Shown here: positions 10,278-18,528 of the stretch, piece by piece | Layout of the letters: the number at the start of each line of letters is the position of its first letter | Numbering within the stretch: the first letter of the stretch is position 1 | DNA from: Burkholderiales bacterium | GTDB taxonomy: Bacteria > Pseudomonadota > Gammaproteobacteria > Burkholderiales > JAEUMW01 | Length of the DNA stretch: 48,302 bases | Direction of reading: 5' to 3' | Assembly (NCBI GenBank): GCA_016791285.1 | Contig: JAEUMX010000055.1 | Location: 1-48,302 of the forward strand | Position numbers and translations under genes: made by a program | The notes under the pieces: generated by a model | The model's database searches: none | What the model was told of the DNA's origin: nothing | The model's input: the letters and a program-made list of their open reading frames with translations, nothing else

Positions 10278-11072
10278 TCAGCCGGTACGGGTGACGCGAG
10301 CCAGAAAATCAAGCAGAACGGCGTTGAACGCTTCGGTTTGCTCGATGTTGCACAGGTGCGAGGCCGAAGAGATCACTTGGAGCTCGGCGCCCGGTATGCC
10401 GCGCTGGATCGTCTGCGCCATCGCGACCGGCGTTCCGGCGTCGTGCTCGCCGACGACGACCAGGGTCGGACAGTCGATGGCGCCAAGCCGCATCGTCGTG
10501 TCGATGGTGGGGACCGCCGCGCCGCAGCCGATGTAGCCCTCGGCGGGCGTGTTGCGAATCATCGCTCCGATGCGCGCCATCACGTCCGGGTGCGCCGCGC
10601 GGAACGCCGGGGTGAACCAGCGCTCCAGCGTGGCCTCGACGAGAGGACCCACGCCCTGCGCGCGCACCGCCGCGATGCGCTCCTGCCAGATCTTGTCGGT
10701 GCCTTCCGGGTAACGGCTGGTGGTGTCACACAGGACCAGGCTCGCGACGCGCCGGGGATACGCCAGCGCGAACTCCTGCGCCACCATTCCCCCGAGCGAG
10801 ATGCCGACGAAGTGAGCCCGCTCGATACATAGCGCGGCAAAGAGTCCATCGACGTCGCGCGCCAGTTGATCGAAGCTGTAAGGCGCGGGCGAAACGCCGC
10901 TCGCACCATGCCCGCGGGTGTCGAAGCGGAGCACGCGAAAGCGCTCCCGCAGCGCCGGCATCTGATCGTCCCACATGCCAAGGTCACAGGCGAGGGCGTG
11001 GGACAATACGACCCACGGCCCCTCGCCCTCGATCTCGCAGTGGACATCCAGGCCGTGCGCGTCGACCTTCAT
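10278..11072 (-). CDS. Alpha/beta hydrolase, 3-oxoadipate enol-lactonase-like
   Basis: A 264-residue cytosolic alpha/beta hydrolase. The oxyanion segment is VVLSHALACDLGMWDDQ. The nucleophile elbow GISLGG supplies Ser, GEHDAGTP the Asp, and SSASHLCNIEQ the His. The sequence is most like PcaD-type enol-lactonases of the beta-ketoadipate pathway (hydrolysis of 3-oxoadipate enol-lactone). However, no other protocatechuate or catechol genes are present, so the true substrate is uncertain. It starts 22 bases after the DUF1178 gene and probably shares its transcript. Confidence 0.85.
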   Translation of the reverse strand: MKVDAHGLDVHCEIEGEGPWVVLSHALACDLGMWDDQMPALRERFRVLRFDTRGHGASGVSPAPYSFDQLARDVDGLFAALCIERAHFVGISLGGMVAQEFALAYPRRVASLVLCDTTSRYPEGTDKIWQERIAAVRAQGVGPLVEATLERWFTPAFRAAHPDVMARIGAMIRNTPAEGYIGCGAAVPTIDTTMRLGAIDCPTLVVVGEHDAGTPVAMAQTIQRGIPGAELQVISSASHLCNIEQTEAFNAVLLDFLARVTRTG

Positions 11073-11094
11073 GTACGCCCGCAGAGCATGAAGC

Positions 11095-11502
11095 TCAATG
11101 AAGCTTGGAGAAATCGGGGATCAGAAGCACGTCGATGCCCTCGTCTTCGAGCTCGCCGACATCTTCCAGACTCGCCCGGCCCCGGATGCTGCGGGCGGGT
11201 ACCTCGCGATAGTGGATCTTGCGCGCTTCATCCGGGAACCGGTCGCCGACGTCTTCGGTGAGGCTCTGGAGCATCCCCAGCAGCTTGCGCAGCTCGATCG
11301 GCGGCTCCTGCTCGGCATCCTGCGGGGCGGTTGGGCGGAGAGTCTGGACATGCGGTGCCGAGGGCAGGCGCGATACCAGCTTGCTCTCGCACATGGGACA
11401 AAGGATCGCTCCGGCGTCGCGCTGGTGCTCGTAGTCGTCGCTGGACTGAAACCAGCCCTCGAAACGGTGCTCGTGATCACAAACCAGGCGGAAGACGATC
11501 AT
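11095..11502 (-). CDS. DUF1178 family protein
   Basis: A 135-residue protein beginning MIVFRLVCDHEHRFEGWF, with CPMCESKLVSRLPSAPHV and the C-terminal region RARKIHYREVP-like segment ending near EGIDVLLIPDFSKLH. The conserved CD.EH.FEGWF and CPxC pattern is the DUF1178 signature and suggests a small zinc-ribbon-like fold. The family is widespread in alpha- and betaproteobacteria; its function is unknown. ATG 11502 matches the family start, though the frame is open 19 codons upstream. It is upstream of the alpha/beta hydrolase (22-base gap) and divergent from the DUF3460 gene. Confidence 0.88.
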   Translation of the reverse strand: MIVFRLVCDHEHRFEGWFQSSDDYEHQRDAGAILCPMCESKLVSRLPSAPHVQTLRPTAPQDAEQEPPIELRKLLGMLQSLTEDVGDRFPDEARKIHYREVPARSIRGRASLEDVGELEDEGIDVLLIPDFSKLH

Positions 11503-11567
11503 GGGCCGGGGCTGGGAAGTGGTTTTGGACGCAACGCAGCATAGCATACCGGCAGGCATCCCAGCAG

Positions 11568-11576
11568 TGCTAGAAT
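11568..11576 (+). promoter_or_regulatory. Extended -10 promoter of the DUF3460 gene
   Basis: TGC at 11568-11570 directly precedes TAGAAT at 11571-11576, which is an extended -10 element (TGnTATAAT type). No good -35 hexamer lies 17 bases upstream, as is usual for extended -10 promoters. Transcription would start near 11583, about 34 bases before the ATG at 11617. Confidence 0.5.
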
Positions 11577-11616
11577 CCCCCTGTTACCAAGACACGACGC
11601 GGAGACCATCGCGGCC

Positions 11617-11856
11617 ATGTACGAGTCGGATCTCACCAAATTCATGCGAGATCTCTTTCGCCTGAACCCCCACCTGAAGGAAGCGCAACGGGAAGCGCGC
11701 GCCATCTGGTGGGACAAGAAGGTGGATTTCGAGGAGCTCAAGCGGATGCAGGAATCCCAGGTCCCGGTGCGGGGCTATGTCTACTATCCGTTGATTCAGC
11801 GACCGGCGGCTCGCAGTTCGGCGGATCCGGCGCAGCACGGCGCGGCCGATTCGTAA
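11617..11856 (+). CDS. DUF3460 family protein
   Basis: A 79-residue protein starting MYESDLTKFMRDLFRLNPHL, followed by AQREARAIWWDKKVDFEELKR and VPVRGYVYYPL. This is the pattern I know as DUF3460, a short betaproteobacterial family of unknown function. It is rich in charged helices, with no signal peptide. The last 20 residues are low-complexity and may be strain-specific. It is preceded by an extended -10 promoter and followed 52 bases later by another conserved hypothetical gene, so the two may be co-transcribed. Confidence 0.83.
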   Translation: MYESDLTKFMRDLFRLNPHLKEAQREARAIWWDKKVDFEELKRMQESQVPVRGYVYYPLIQRPAARSSADPAQHGAADS

Positions 11857-11908
11857 GCGGATTGCCCGCAGCAGCCCGCGCCCGCTTCCACGACAAGGAG
11901 CAGTAACG

Positions 11909-12466
11909 ATGCGCATCGAAGTGCATGTCCACGGCGATTTGACGATCTGCAAGGGCGTGACACGCGCGCAGGTGGAGGCAGCCATCGCGCCGTGGCTCGA
12001 GTACGTGGACGTCGATACCCTGGACGACGCGAAGAGCAGCATTCCCGAAGAACCCGGCATCAATTTCGATCCCACGAATCGCATGCTCGAGATCTGCTGG
12101 ACCGGTCAGATCGGCCGCAGCTTCCAGCAGCGGCTGGAACAGGCCCTGCACGCGCTGGGTCCGCTCACCGAGCAGGCGGCGGAGGTCGACGTGAACCTCT
12201 ACCACGAAAACGGCGACGAGGAGAATCAGATCATCTTCGTCGGCCCGACACCCGAAGCCATTCACGAGGCGCAGCGGCAGCGGATGATCGAGGACGTCAC
12301 CCATCTGCTCTCGCGCCAGTTCGGGCAGGAGGCGGTGGACGAGGTGGTGGCCGTGGTCGACGGCCTGTTCGCCCGCGAGTGGGATCGCAAGCTCAACAGC
12401 GAGGGCGATCTCGAACGCGCCTTCCTGCAGAACTCCACCGCCCCGGGCCGGCGTCACCTGCACTGA
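11909..12466 (+). CDS. Conserved hypothetical protein (185 residues)
   Basis: I cannot name this family with confidence. It begins MRIEVHVHGDLTICKGVTRA and looks like a small alpha/beta domain (EVDVNLYHENGDEENQIIFV). A helical C-terminal half follows, with DVTHLLSRQFGQEAVDEVVAVVDGLF. It is acidic and soluble, with no signal peptide or membrane segment. AAGGAG stands 8 bases upstream of the ATG, a good ribosome binding site. It follows the DUF3460 gene by 52 bases and probably shares its promoter. The even codon bias and clean start support a real gene; function is unknown. Confidence 0.8.
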   Translation: MRIEVHVHGDLTICKGVTRAQVEAAIAPWLEYVDVDTLDDAKSSIPEEPGINFDPTNRMLEICWTGQIGRSFQQRLEQALHALGPLTEQAAEVDVNLYHENGDEENQIIFVGPTPEAIHEAQRQRMIEDVTHLLSRQFGQEAVDEVVAVVDGLFAREWDRKLNSEGDLERAFLQNSTAPGRRHLH

Positions 12467-12475
12467 TCCCTTACA

Positions 12476-12514
12476 GGAAGCAGGAATGGCGGCGCGCATG
12501 CGCCGCCCGCTTCC
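12476..12514. repeat. Strong GC-rich hairpin after the 185-residue gene
   Basis: GGCGGCGC (12488-12495) pairs perfectly with GCGCCGCC (12500-12507) around a GCAT loop. It is flanked by a second arm, GGAAGC (12476-12481) with GCTTCC (12509-12514). It begins 9 bases after the stop codon, where a terminator is expected, but no T-tract follows. It could be a Rho-assisted terminator, an mRNA-stabilising stem or a REP-like palindrome. Confidence 0.55.
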
Positions 12515-12526
12515 ACCGCCGTCGTA

Positions 12527-12560
12527 GTCGTACGACAGACGCTGTCGGAGCGCAGCTCCG
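12527..12560. repeat. Clustered palindromes, REP-like
   Basis: GTCGTACGAC at 12527-12536 is a perfect 10-base palindrome. CGGAGC-GCA-GCTCCG at 12546-12560 is a perfect six-base stem with a three-base loop. The second resembles the short GGAGCnnnGCTCC intergenic palindromes that are repeated in many GC-rich proteobacterial genomes. Only one copy is visible in this window, so repeat status is inferred. Confidence 0.45.
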
Positions 12561-12668
12561 GTCAGTTCGTCGCGACCGCCCCTCGCAATTCATTCCCCTG
12601 CTGTCGATCGAAATGCGCCGCGGCGGCGACCGCCCGCGCACCCGGGACCGAGGCGGCCGGGGTCCGCT

Positions 12669-12699
12669 CCGCTGACTGCCCCGCGGTCGGTGTCAGCGG
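12669..12699. promoter_or_regulatory. Inverted repeat upstream of the ABC transporter gene
   Basis: CCGCTGAC (12669-12676) and GTCAGCGG (12692-12699) form a perfect 8-base inverted repeat with a 15-base spacer. It ends 36 bases before the ABC transporter ATG. It could be a regulator operator or an attenuating RNA stem in the leader. No regulator gene is adjacent. Confidence 0.4.
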
Positions 12700-12735
12700 G
12701 ATGCGCGGTCGATCAACCTGCCCGAGGAGAGCTCG

Positions 12736-14475
12736 ATGTTGAGCGATAACAACGGTCGCTACGTGCGCGATCTGTGGCGGCTCGTCCGCCCCTACTGGTA
12801 CTCCGAGGAGAAATGGTCGGCACGGGCGCTCCTTGCCGCCATCGTCGCGCTCACCCTCGGTATGGTGTGGGTCAATGTCGAGATCAACCAGTGGCAGAAC
12901 GCGTTCTTCAACTCCCTCCAGGACAAGAAACAGGACGACTTCTTCTCGCTCCTGATCCGTTTTGGCTGGCTCGCCGCTGCGTTCATCGTGATGGCCGTCT
13001 ACCAGCTCTACCTGAACCAGTGGCTGCAGATCCGCTGGCGGCGCTGGCTGACGGATCTCTACCTCGGCGAATGGCTTGCGGGACGCACGTACTACCGCAT
13101 GCAGCTCGCCGATCGCGGTACCGACAACCCGGACCAGCGCATCGCCGAGGACTTCAGGCTGTTCATCGAACAGACCCTTACGCTCACCCTGGGCTTCATC
13201 AACTCGCTGGTGACGCTCGTCTCCTTCATCGGCATTCTGTGGGGGCTGTCGGGCGTGCTCGACTTCACGGTCGGCGGTGCCACCTACGAAATCTCCGGCT
13301 ACCTGGTCTGGGTTGCGCTGGCCTATGCAGCGCTCGGCACCTGGCTCACGCACCGCATCGGCAAGCCGCTCATAGGCTTCAATTTCAATCAGCAGCGCTA
13401 CGAGGCGGACTTCCGATTCGGGCTGGTGCGCTTTCGCGAGAACGCGGAAGGGGTGGCGCTCTACCGGGGCGAAGCGCAGGAGCTCGGGGAGTTCCGGCGC
13501 CGCTTCGGGGACGTCGTGGCGAACTGGATCCGGATCATGGTGCAGCAGAAGCGACTGACCTGGTTCACTGCCGGCTATTCCCAGGTCGCGGTCATCTTTC
13601 CTTACGTCGTCGCCGCGCCGCGATACTTTTCGGGAGCCGTCCCGCTGGGCGGACTCATGCAGACGGCAAGCGCCTTCTCGCAGGTGCAGGGGGCGCTCTC
13701 CTGGTTCATCGACGCGTACACGACCTTCGCGGAATGGCGGGCCTCGGCGGAACGGCTCATCACATTCCAGCACGCCATGCAGCGGGCGATCGAACAACGG
13801 GATAACGACGGCGCGACGGTCGAGGACACGAATGGTGCGAAGCTGGAGATCCATGACCTCGATCTCGCGCTGCCGAATGCGCACCCGCTACTCGAGCACG
13901 GCAGCCTCACGATTGCGCCCGGGGAGAGTGTGCTGCTCACCGGTCCGTCGGGCAGCGGCAAGAGCACCCTCTTTCGCGCGATTGCCGGCATCTGGCCTTT
14001 CGCGAAGGGGCGGATCCTGCGTCCGGCCGGCCCCGCTCTGTTCCTGCCGCAACGCCCCTACATTCCGATCGGCAGCCTGCGCCGCGCGGTGACCTTCCCC
14101 GCCGAGCCAGGTCGCTTTACCGACGAAGCGATCCGCGAGTCCCTGATCACGTGTGGATTGCCGCGGCTGGCCGACCGTCTCGACGAGGATCAGCACTGGG
14201 CGCTGCAGCTCTCTCCAGGCGAGCAGCAAAGACTCGCGTTCGCGCGCGCGCTGCTGTTGAAACCGGCGTGGCTCTACCTCGACGAGGCCACCGCAGCACT
14301 CGACGAACCTACCGAGGAACGGATGTACCGTTTGCTGCAGGAAAGGCTGCCCGGGACGACGCTGTTTAGCATCGGGCATCGGCCGACGCTGCGGCGCCTC
14401 CACCAGCGGCGTCTGGATCTGCGCACTACGGGAACGGGTCCGGCACGGCTCGCAGCCGTCCCGCTCACGGCCTGA
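12736..14475 (+). CDS. ABC transporter, fused permease and ATPase (SbmA/BacA-YddA-like, ABCD type)
   Basis: A 579-residue half-transporter with an N-terminal membrane domain and a C-terminal ATPase. The membrane part (residues about 20-330) has the VNVEINQWQNAFFNSLQ and DNPDQRIAEDFRLF signatures of the SbmA/BacA and peroxisomal ABCD group. The ATPase has Walker A GPSGSGKSTL, the signature LSPGEQQRLAFARALL (SPGEQ instead of SGGQ, usual in this group), Walker B WLYLDEATAALDE and the H-loop FSIGHR. Relatives move peptides, vitamin B12 or very-long-chain acyl compounds; the substrate here is unknown. AGGAG precedes the ATG. It is convergent with the cyclase gene, only 3 bases apart. Confidence 0.92.
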   Translation: MLSDNNGRYVRDLWRLVRPYWYSEEKWSARALLAAIVALTLGMVWVNVEINQWQNAFFNSLQDKKQDDFFSLLIRFGWLAAAFIVMAVYQLYLNQWLQIRWRRWLTDLYLGEWLAGRTYYRMQLADRGTDNPDQRIAEDFRLFIEQTLTLTLGFINSLVTLVSFIGILWGLSGVLDFTVGGATYEISGYLVWVALAYAALGTWLTHRIGKPLIGFNFNQQRYEADFRFGLVRFRENAEGVALYRGEAQELGEFRRRFGDVVANWIRIMVQQKRLTWFTAGYSQVAVIFPYVVAAPRYFSGAVPLGGLMQTASAFSQVQGALSWFIDAYTTFAEWRASAERLITFQHAMQRAIEQRDNDGATVEDTNGAKLEIHDLDLALPNAHPLLEHGSLTIAPGESVLLTGPSGSGKSTLFRAIAGIWPFAKGRILRPAGPALFLPQRPYIPIGSLRRAVTFPAEPGRFTDEAIRESLITCGLPRLADRLDEDQHWALQLSPGEQQRLAFARALLLKPAWLYLDEATAALDEPTEERMYRLLQERLPGTTLFSIGHRPTLRRLHQRRLDLRTTGTGPARLAAVPLTA

Positions 14476-14478
14476 CCC

Positions 14479-15393
14479 TCACACGCGGTACATCGAGCGA
14501 CGGTCGCGGGCGAACTCGACGATCGCGGCCGGCAGCTCCCCGAAGCTGCGGCCGAAGCTCGCGCGACCCGTGCCATCGAGCAGCAGTTCCTCCCGCAGCA
14601 CGTGCACCTCGACACCGTTCTGAAAGCGGACGAAGGTACCGTTCACGCTTCGATCCTCGAGATAGAAGTTCGTGTGGCGCAGAAGAATGTTCGCATGTTG
14701 CTGGGAGACGAACATGTCGGCGAGAACGATGTCGTTGTCAACGCCGCGCCCGATCGCAAGCACGGGGTGCAGCCGGTTCACCGCCAGACTTCGGTTGCCT
14801 TGTTGCACGCGCATGCTGCCGAGATCGGACGGCAGCAGCCGCCGGGCCTTCGAATTGATCAGGGTGGTGAACCGATCATCTGGCTTCCAGATCATCTGGT
14901 AGACGGCTGTTGAATTCAGGTGACCCTTGAGCAGGGCGCTGAAGAGCGGGCGGACACCGACCTTGGCCGCGGCGGAGAGCGCTGTGGCCATCCTTTGCGT
15001 GACCAGGATCTGGTCCGCGGAAGCAACCGCCGCCAGATATGCTGCCACGTTGACCGTATCGCCGAAGACATCGCCGCCGTCTTCGATCACCGGACCGAAG
15101 TCCATGCCGGTATGGATGCGGATAGCTTCGCCACCCGGCTGCGACTGCGCGAGCACCCCATGCATGCGACGCGCGGCGCGCGCCGCGCTATCGGGGCTGT
15201 CAAACACGCTCAGCATGCAGTCCCCGATGGTTTTCACCATGCGCCCCCCATGCTCGGGCAATGTGCCCGCCAGGAGCTCCATCGACTCCCCGACGATGCG
15301 CTGGGCAGGGCCGTCGCCCAGGCGCCGGTAGAGACGTGCGCTACCGGAGATATCGGTGAAGAGTACGGCGCAAGGAGAGCGGGTTCTTGGCAC
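14479..15393 (-). CDS. Class III adenylate/guanylate cyclase with C-terminal FHA domain
   Basis: A 304-residue soluble signalling protein. Residues about 5-165 form a class III cyclase homology domain. FTDISGSARLYRRLGD and KTIGDCMLSVF carry the two metal-binding aspartates, and GDVFGDTVNVAAYLAAVA carries the substrate-site segment. Residues about 200-290 form an FHA domain (LAIGRGVDNDIVLADMFVSQQHANI-type core, then LEDRSVNGTFV), which binds phosphothreonine peptides. The start is GTG at 15393 with no clear ribosome binding site; no ATG precedes the domain. It lies 56 bases after dtd on the same strand. Whether the product is cAMP or cGMP cannot be decided here. Confidence 0.9.
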   Translation of the reverse strand: MPRTRSPCAVLFTDISGSARLYRRLGDGPAQRIVGESMELLAGTLPEHGGRMVKTIGDCMLSVFDSPDSAARAARRMHGVLAQSQPGGEAIRIHTGMDFGPVIEDGGDVFGDTVNVAAYLAAVASADQILVTQRMATALSAAAKVGVRPLFSALLKGHLNSTAVYQMIWKPDDRFTTLINSKARRLLPSDLGSMRVQQGNRSLAVNRLHPVLAIGRGVDNDIVLADMFVSQQHANILLRHTNFYLEDRSVNGTFVRFQNGVEVHVLREELLLDGTGRASFGRSFGELPAAIVEFARDRRSMYRV

Positions 15394-15449
15394 GGCCGGT
15401 GTGGTGTGGCGGATCCGGCCTCGCTAGCAAGATTCGTGATCCGTTCGCG

Positions 15450-15902
15450 CTACGCAACGGCGCGTCCGACATGGAGCCAGAAGGTCGCGGGTCCGTCGTT
15501 GACCAGCGCCACCTGCATCTGTGCGCCGAACCGCCCGCTCGCCACGTGCGAGTGGCTCGCATTGGCTCGCTCGCACAGGTGCGAGAAGAGCCGCATCCCG
15601 ATCTCGGGTGGCGCTGCCGGCGTGAAGCTCGGGCGCATGCCCTTGCGCGTGTCGGCAGGGAGGGTGAACTGCGGCACCAGCAAGAGCGCTCCGTCTATGT
15701 CCCGCAGCGACCGGTTCATCTTTCCTTCGCCGTCGGGGAACACGCGATATCCCAGCAAGCGCTCGAGCAGCCGTTCCGCCACGCCCTCGTCATCGCCGCG
15801 CTCGACACCCACCAGAACACACAGCCCGCGGCCGATGGCCGCAATGCTGTCCCCGTCCACCGTGACGCGTGCCTCCGTGACCCGCTGCAGGAGTCCGATC
15901 AT
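15450..15902 (-). CDS. dtd: D-aminoacyl-tRNA deacylase
   Basis: DTD removes D-amino acids (and glycine from tRNA-Ala) mis-attached to tRNA. The 150 residues begin MIGLLQRVTEARVTVDGD. They contain LLVPQFTLPADTRKGMRPSF (the SQFTL motif, with Pro at its first position) and the C-terminal VNDGPATFWLHV (the NxGP motif). Length and start match the family; the frame is open 40 codons upstream, but those lack family similarity. The active site forms across a homodimer. It is divergent from the diguanylate cyclase, with 177 non-coding bases between them. Confidence 0.95.
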   Translation of the reverse strand: MIGLLQRVTEARVTVDGDSIAAIGRGLCVLVGVERGDDEGVAERLLERLLGYRVFPDGEGKMNRSLRDIDGALLLVPQFTLPADTRKGMRPSFTPAAPPEIGMRLFSHLCERANASHSHVASGRFGAQMQVALVNDGPATFWLHVGRAVA

Positions 15903-16079
15903 GCCGCCGCGTCGGGGCGTTGGCGCGCGCAGCGGCACGCTTGTTGCTCGACGGTGCGCCAGCCATTGTCCTGTCGAGTCGCAACCGGGGCAAGCCCCTG
16001 CCGGCGAGCGCCCAACCGGCACCAGCGCGGCGGGTCGCGGCGATCCCGATCAGAACCATCGATCATCCCCTTCAATGTC

Positions 16080-17198
16080 ATGAGCATCCTAAAGCAAGAA
16101 AGCCTGCTTCCCCTGGAAGAGGAACTGCGCGGCTTCTCCCGGACGATCGCAGAGATCGACTGGCTGATGCTTATCGTCGTGCTGGCGTTCCAGTTCATTC
16201 AGCCGCTCGGCGAGGAAAGCCGCACCGCCATCATGATGGCGCTCTTCTTCTTCGCGGCGTTCATCCTATCGTTCCGCTACGCCAACTTCTACAAGCGCGA
16301 GACGCGCTGGAAGCTGGCACTCGAGACCCTCGTGATGATCCTGTTCATCACCTGGGTGGTATGGTACTCGGGCAAGCTTGACAGCCCGCTCCTGAGTCTC
16401 TATCTGCTGCCCATCATCGCCAGCGCGCTCGCGCTCGGCAAGGTGGCGACGCTGCTCGAGATGACCCTGGTGACCGCCTGCTACATCTTCTTTTCCGCCG
16501 TCGGCTCCGGCCACCCGGTCCTCTCCCTGAACTTTGGCGTCGAACTCGCCGCGAAGCTCTCGCCAGTGCTGCTCGTCGCCTACATCACGACCATGCTGTC
16601 GGCCGACATCCATTACGCCCTCAACAAGGCGAAGCTCTTCTCCGAGACCGATCCGCTCACCGGGCTCTACAATCTGCGCGCGTTCAACATCATTGCCGAC
16701 CGCGCGTTCAATCAGGCGATCCGCTACTCGCGGCCGATGAGCCTCGTCATGATCGACTCCGACAACCTCAAGCGCGTGAACGACACGTTCGGCCACGAAA
16801 CCGGCAATCGCCTGCTGCAGCAGATCGTGGCCGGCGTCAAGGCGCAGTTGCGGTCGACGGACGTGCTCGCGCGCTACGGCGGCGACGAGTTCATGGTGCT
16901 GCTGCCGGACACCGGCGCCCGGGGTGCGCGCGAGGTTGCCGAACGCATCCGCCGCTCGGTCGAAGCCATTGGCCTTACGGTCCGTGACACCCGGGTTCCG
17001 ACGACGGTCAGCCTCGGTGTCGCGAGCTATCCGGACGATGGCGTCGATCTCTCGCTGCTGCTCGACAAGGCCGACAAGGCCATGTATCGGTCGAAACAGG
17101 GGGGCCGCAACCGGTCGACGCACTCGACCCACGACACACCCGAGGTTGCCCATCCCGCACCGCTCCGGGTCGCCACGGCCTGCCCGAACGTACGCTGA
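16080..17198 (+). CDS. Membrane-bound diguanylate cyclase (GGDEF)
   Basis: Makes c-di-GMP from two GTP at the inner membrane. The 372 residues comprise about six membrane helices (residues about 25-180, starting IDWLMLIVVLAFQFIQPLG), a short signalling helix, and a GGDEF domain with DPLTGLYNLRAF at its start. The active site YGGDEF has GGDEF at residues 267-271. The inhibitory I-site RSTD is at the canonical position, so product inhibition is expected. Start ATG 16080 gives a membrane-proximal N-terminus; the open frame upstream overlaps dtd antisense and is not used. The last 30 residues are variable. The membrane domain is not a recognised MHYT, MASE1 or CHASE type. Confidence 0.92.
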   Translation: MSILKQESLLPLEEELRGFSRTIAEIDWLMLIVVLAFQFIQPLGEESRTAIMMALFFFAAFILSFRYANFYKRETRWKLALETLVMILFITWVVWYSGKLDSPLLSLYLLPIIASALALGKVATLLEMTLVTACYIFFSAVGSGHPVLSLNFGVELAAKLSPVLLVAYITTMLSADIHYALNKAKLFSETDPLTGLYNLRAFNIIADRAFNQAIRYSRPMSLVMIDSDNLKRVNDTFGHETGNRLLQQIVAGVKAQLRSTDVLARYGGDEFMVLLPDTGARGAREVAERIRRSVEAIGLTVRDTRVPTTVSLGVASYPDDGVDLSLLLDKADKAMYRSKQGGRNRSTHSTHDTPEVAHPAPLRVATACPNVR

Positions 17199-17210
17199 CG
17201 ACCGCGGTGC

Positions 17211-17227
17211 CGAGAATCCTGTTCTCG
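17211..17227 (+). terminator. Possible weak hairpin terminator after the diguanylate cyclase
   Basis: CGAGAA (17211-17216) and TTCTCG (17222-17227) form a six-base stem with a five-base loop, 12 bases beyond the stop codon. It is followed by TAACCCTT rather than a true T-tract. It lies between convergent genes and could serve either side. Low confidence. Confidence 0.3.
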
Positions 17228-17364
17228 TAACCCTTGCCGTCACCGCCCAGCACGCGCTCGTCGCGGACCGATAGCGGAATCCCCCTGGCATTGCGTACGC
17301 CGGCTGCCGACAGGCAGCGCCGGAAGCGAAGCGCAATCGCCCACCGGGCTCGCGATCGAGGGCG

Positions 17365-18528
17365 CTATGCGGCCGAGGCGATGCGCGCCGACTCCGACGG
17401 TGACGACGCGAGCGGCGCGACGCCCGCGTGCAGAAACCAGCCATCGAGTACGACGCGGCGCGTGAACCACCTGCTTGCCATCAGCGCGCGGCCCAGCGCG
17501 CTCTTGAATCCGCCAGGCAAATACTTGGCGACGCTGCACGACTGGCGCGGGCCAAAGCGCGCCGTGAGCCGCTCGCAATAGGGCGCGAGCCGCTCGACCC
17601 CATAGGCGCCCGCTGCACCGAGGATGGTCTCGGCGGCCATGAGCGCCGATTCCACCGCGGGCCGGATGCCCTCGCCGCTTTGCGTATACGCCAGTCCCGC
17701 CGCATCGCCGATGAGTAGGGCCGCGTCTGCGACCAGCTCGCGCGGTGCATGGCCGTACAGGAGATACGCGTGACCGCTGCAGCGCGCCGGCAGATCGAAA
17801 TCGACGGTGCCCCGGTGTCGCAGGAACTCGCGAAAGCCGGCCAGGTGATCGGCGAGGCGGTGATTGTCTTCCCGCCCGAGACCGATGTTCAGATAGCGCC
17901 CCTTGCGGAAGCACCAGCCATAGCCCTTGAAATCGGCGCAGAAGTAGAGCTCCGGGCGCTCGCCGAGCGCGGCGCACTTCCGGACCTGCTCCGGCGTCAT
18001 CGCGAACTCGACCTCCTGCGCGGCGATGATCGATTCGGACGAACCGAGATCGGCGCCGAGGTGCCGCGCCACCGGACAGAAATGACCGCCCGCACCGACC
18101 AGCATCCGCGCGCGGATGCGCCCGTTGACGAGCCAGCCGCCGCCCGCGCGCTCGAGCGTGCGCAGCGTCTCGCCCAGCTCGAGCCGCGCGCCGCAGCGGC
18201 GCAGCAGATAGTCGTCGAACTCGAAACGCCGGATGCCGAAGCTCACCGCGTCGGAGTAGTCGGTGTCGACCTCCCGCCCGCCGAGCACCCCGGTGCGAAA
18301 GCCGGTGATGGGCTGGAACACGCGGCCGCGGCGATACGCTTCGACGTCGAGCTGCAGCGACTCGACGACCGCCGGTGTGATCCAGCCAGCGCAAACCTTG
18401 TCGCGCGGAAAGGTGCGCTTGTCCATGACGACCACGTCGACACCAGCGCGCGCCAGCGCCCAGGCGCATGTCGATCCGCCCGGCCCGCCGCCGACCACCA
18501 GCACCTCGCACGACGCGTCTGCTGTCAT
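17365..18528 (-). CDS. FAD-dependent reductase, geranylgeranyl reductase family
   Basis: A 387-residue flavoprotein. LVVGGGPGGSTCAWALARAG is the dinucleotide-binding GxGxxG motif at the N-terminus. DKRTFPRDKVCAGW corresponds to the (R/K)xK(x)CxG segment conserved in geranylgeranyl reductases, and LLIGDAAGLAYTQSGEGI is the second FAD-contact GD motif. The family reduces isolated C=C bonds of isoprenoid or other lipid chains. Its ATG overlaps the stop of the cfa-like gene (ATGA, 18528-18525), so the two are translationally coupled. That suggests joint action on a membrane lipid rather than chlorophyll or archaeal lipid synthesis. Family secure, substrate inferred. Confidence 0.87.
   Translation of the reverse strand: MTADASCEVLVVGGGPGGSTCAWALARAGVDVVVMDKRTFPRDKVCAGWITPAVVESLQLDVEAYRRGRVFQPITGFRTGVLGGREVDTDYSDAVSFGIRRFEFDDYLLRRCGARLELGETLRTLERAGGGWLVNGRIRARMLVGAGGHFCPVARHLGADLGSSESIIAAQEVEFAMTPEQVRKCAALGERPELYFCADFKGYGWCFRKGRYLNIGLGREDNHRLADHLAGFREFLRHRGTVDFDLPARCSGHAYLLYGHAPRELVADAALLIGDAAGLAYTQSGEGIRPAVESALMAAETILGAAGAYGVERLAPYCERLTARFGPRQSCSVAKYLPGGFKSALGRALMASRWFTRRVVLDGWFLHAGVAPLASSPSESARIASAA

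Noticed and set aside
17199..17364. Minus-strand reading with GIPLSVRDERVLGGDGKGYE, looking like the tail of a pilin-assembly or other protein
   Set aside because: No start, no recognisable family and no continuation upstream beyond the reductase gene; possibly a gene remnant, but not supportable.
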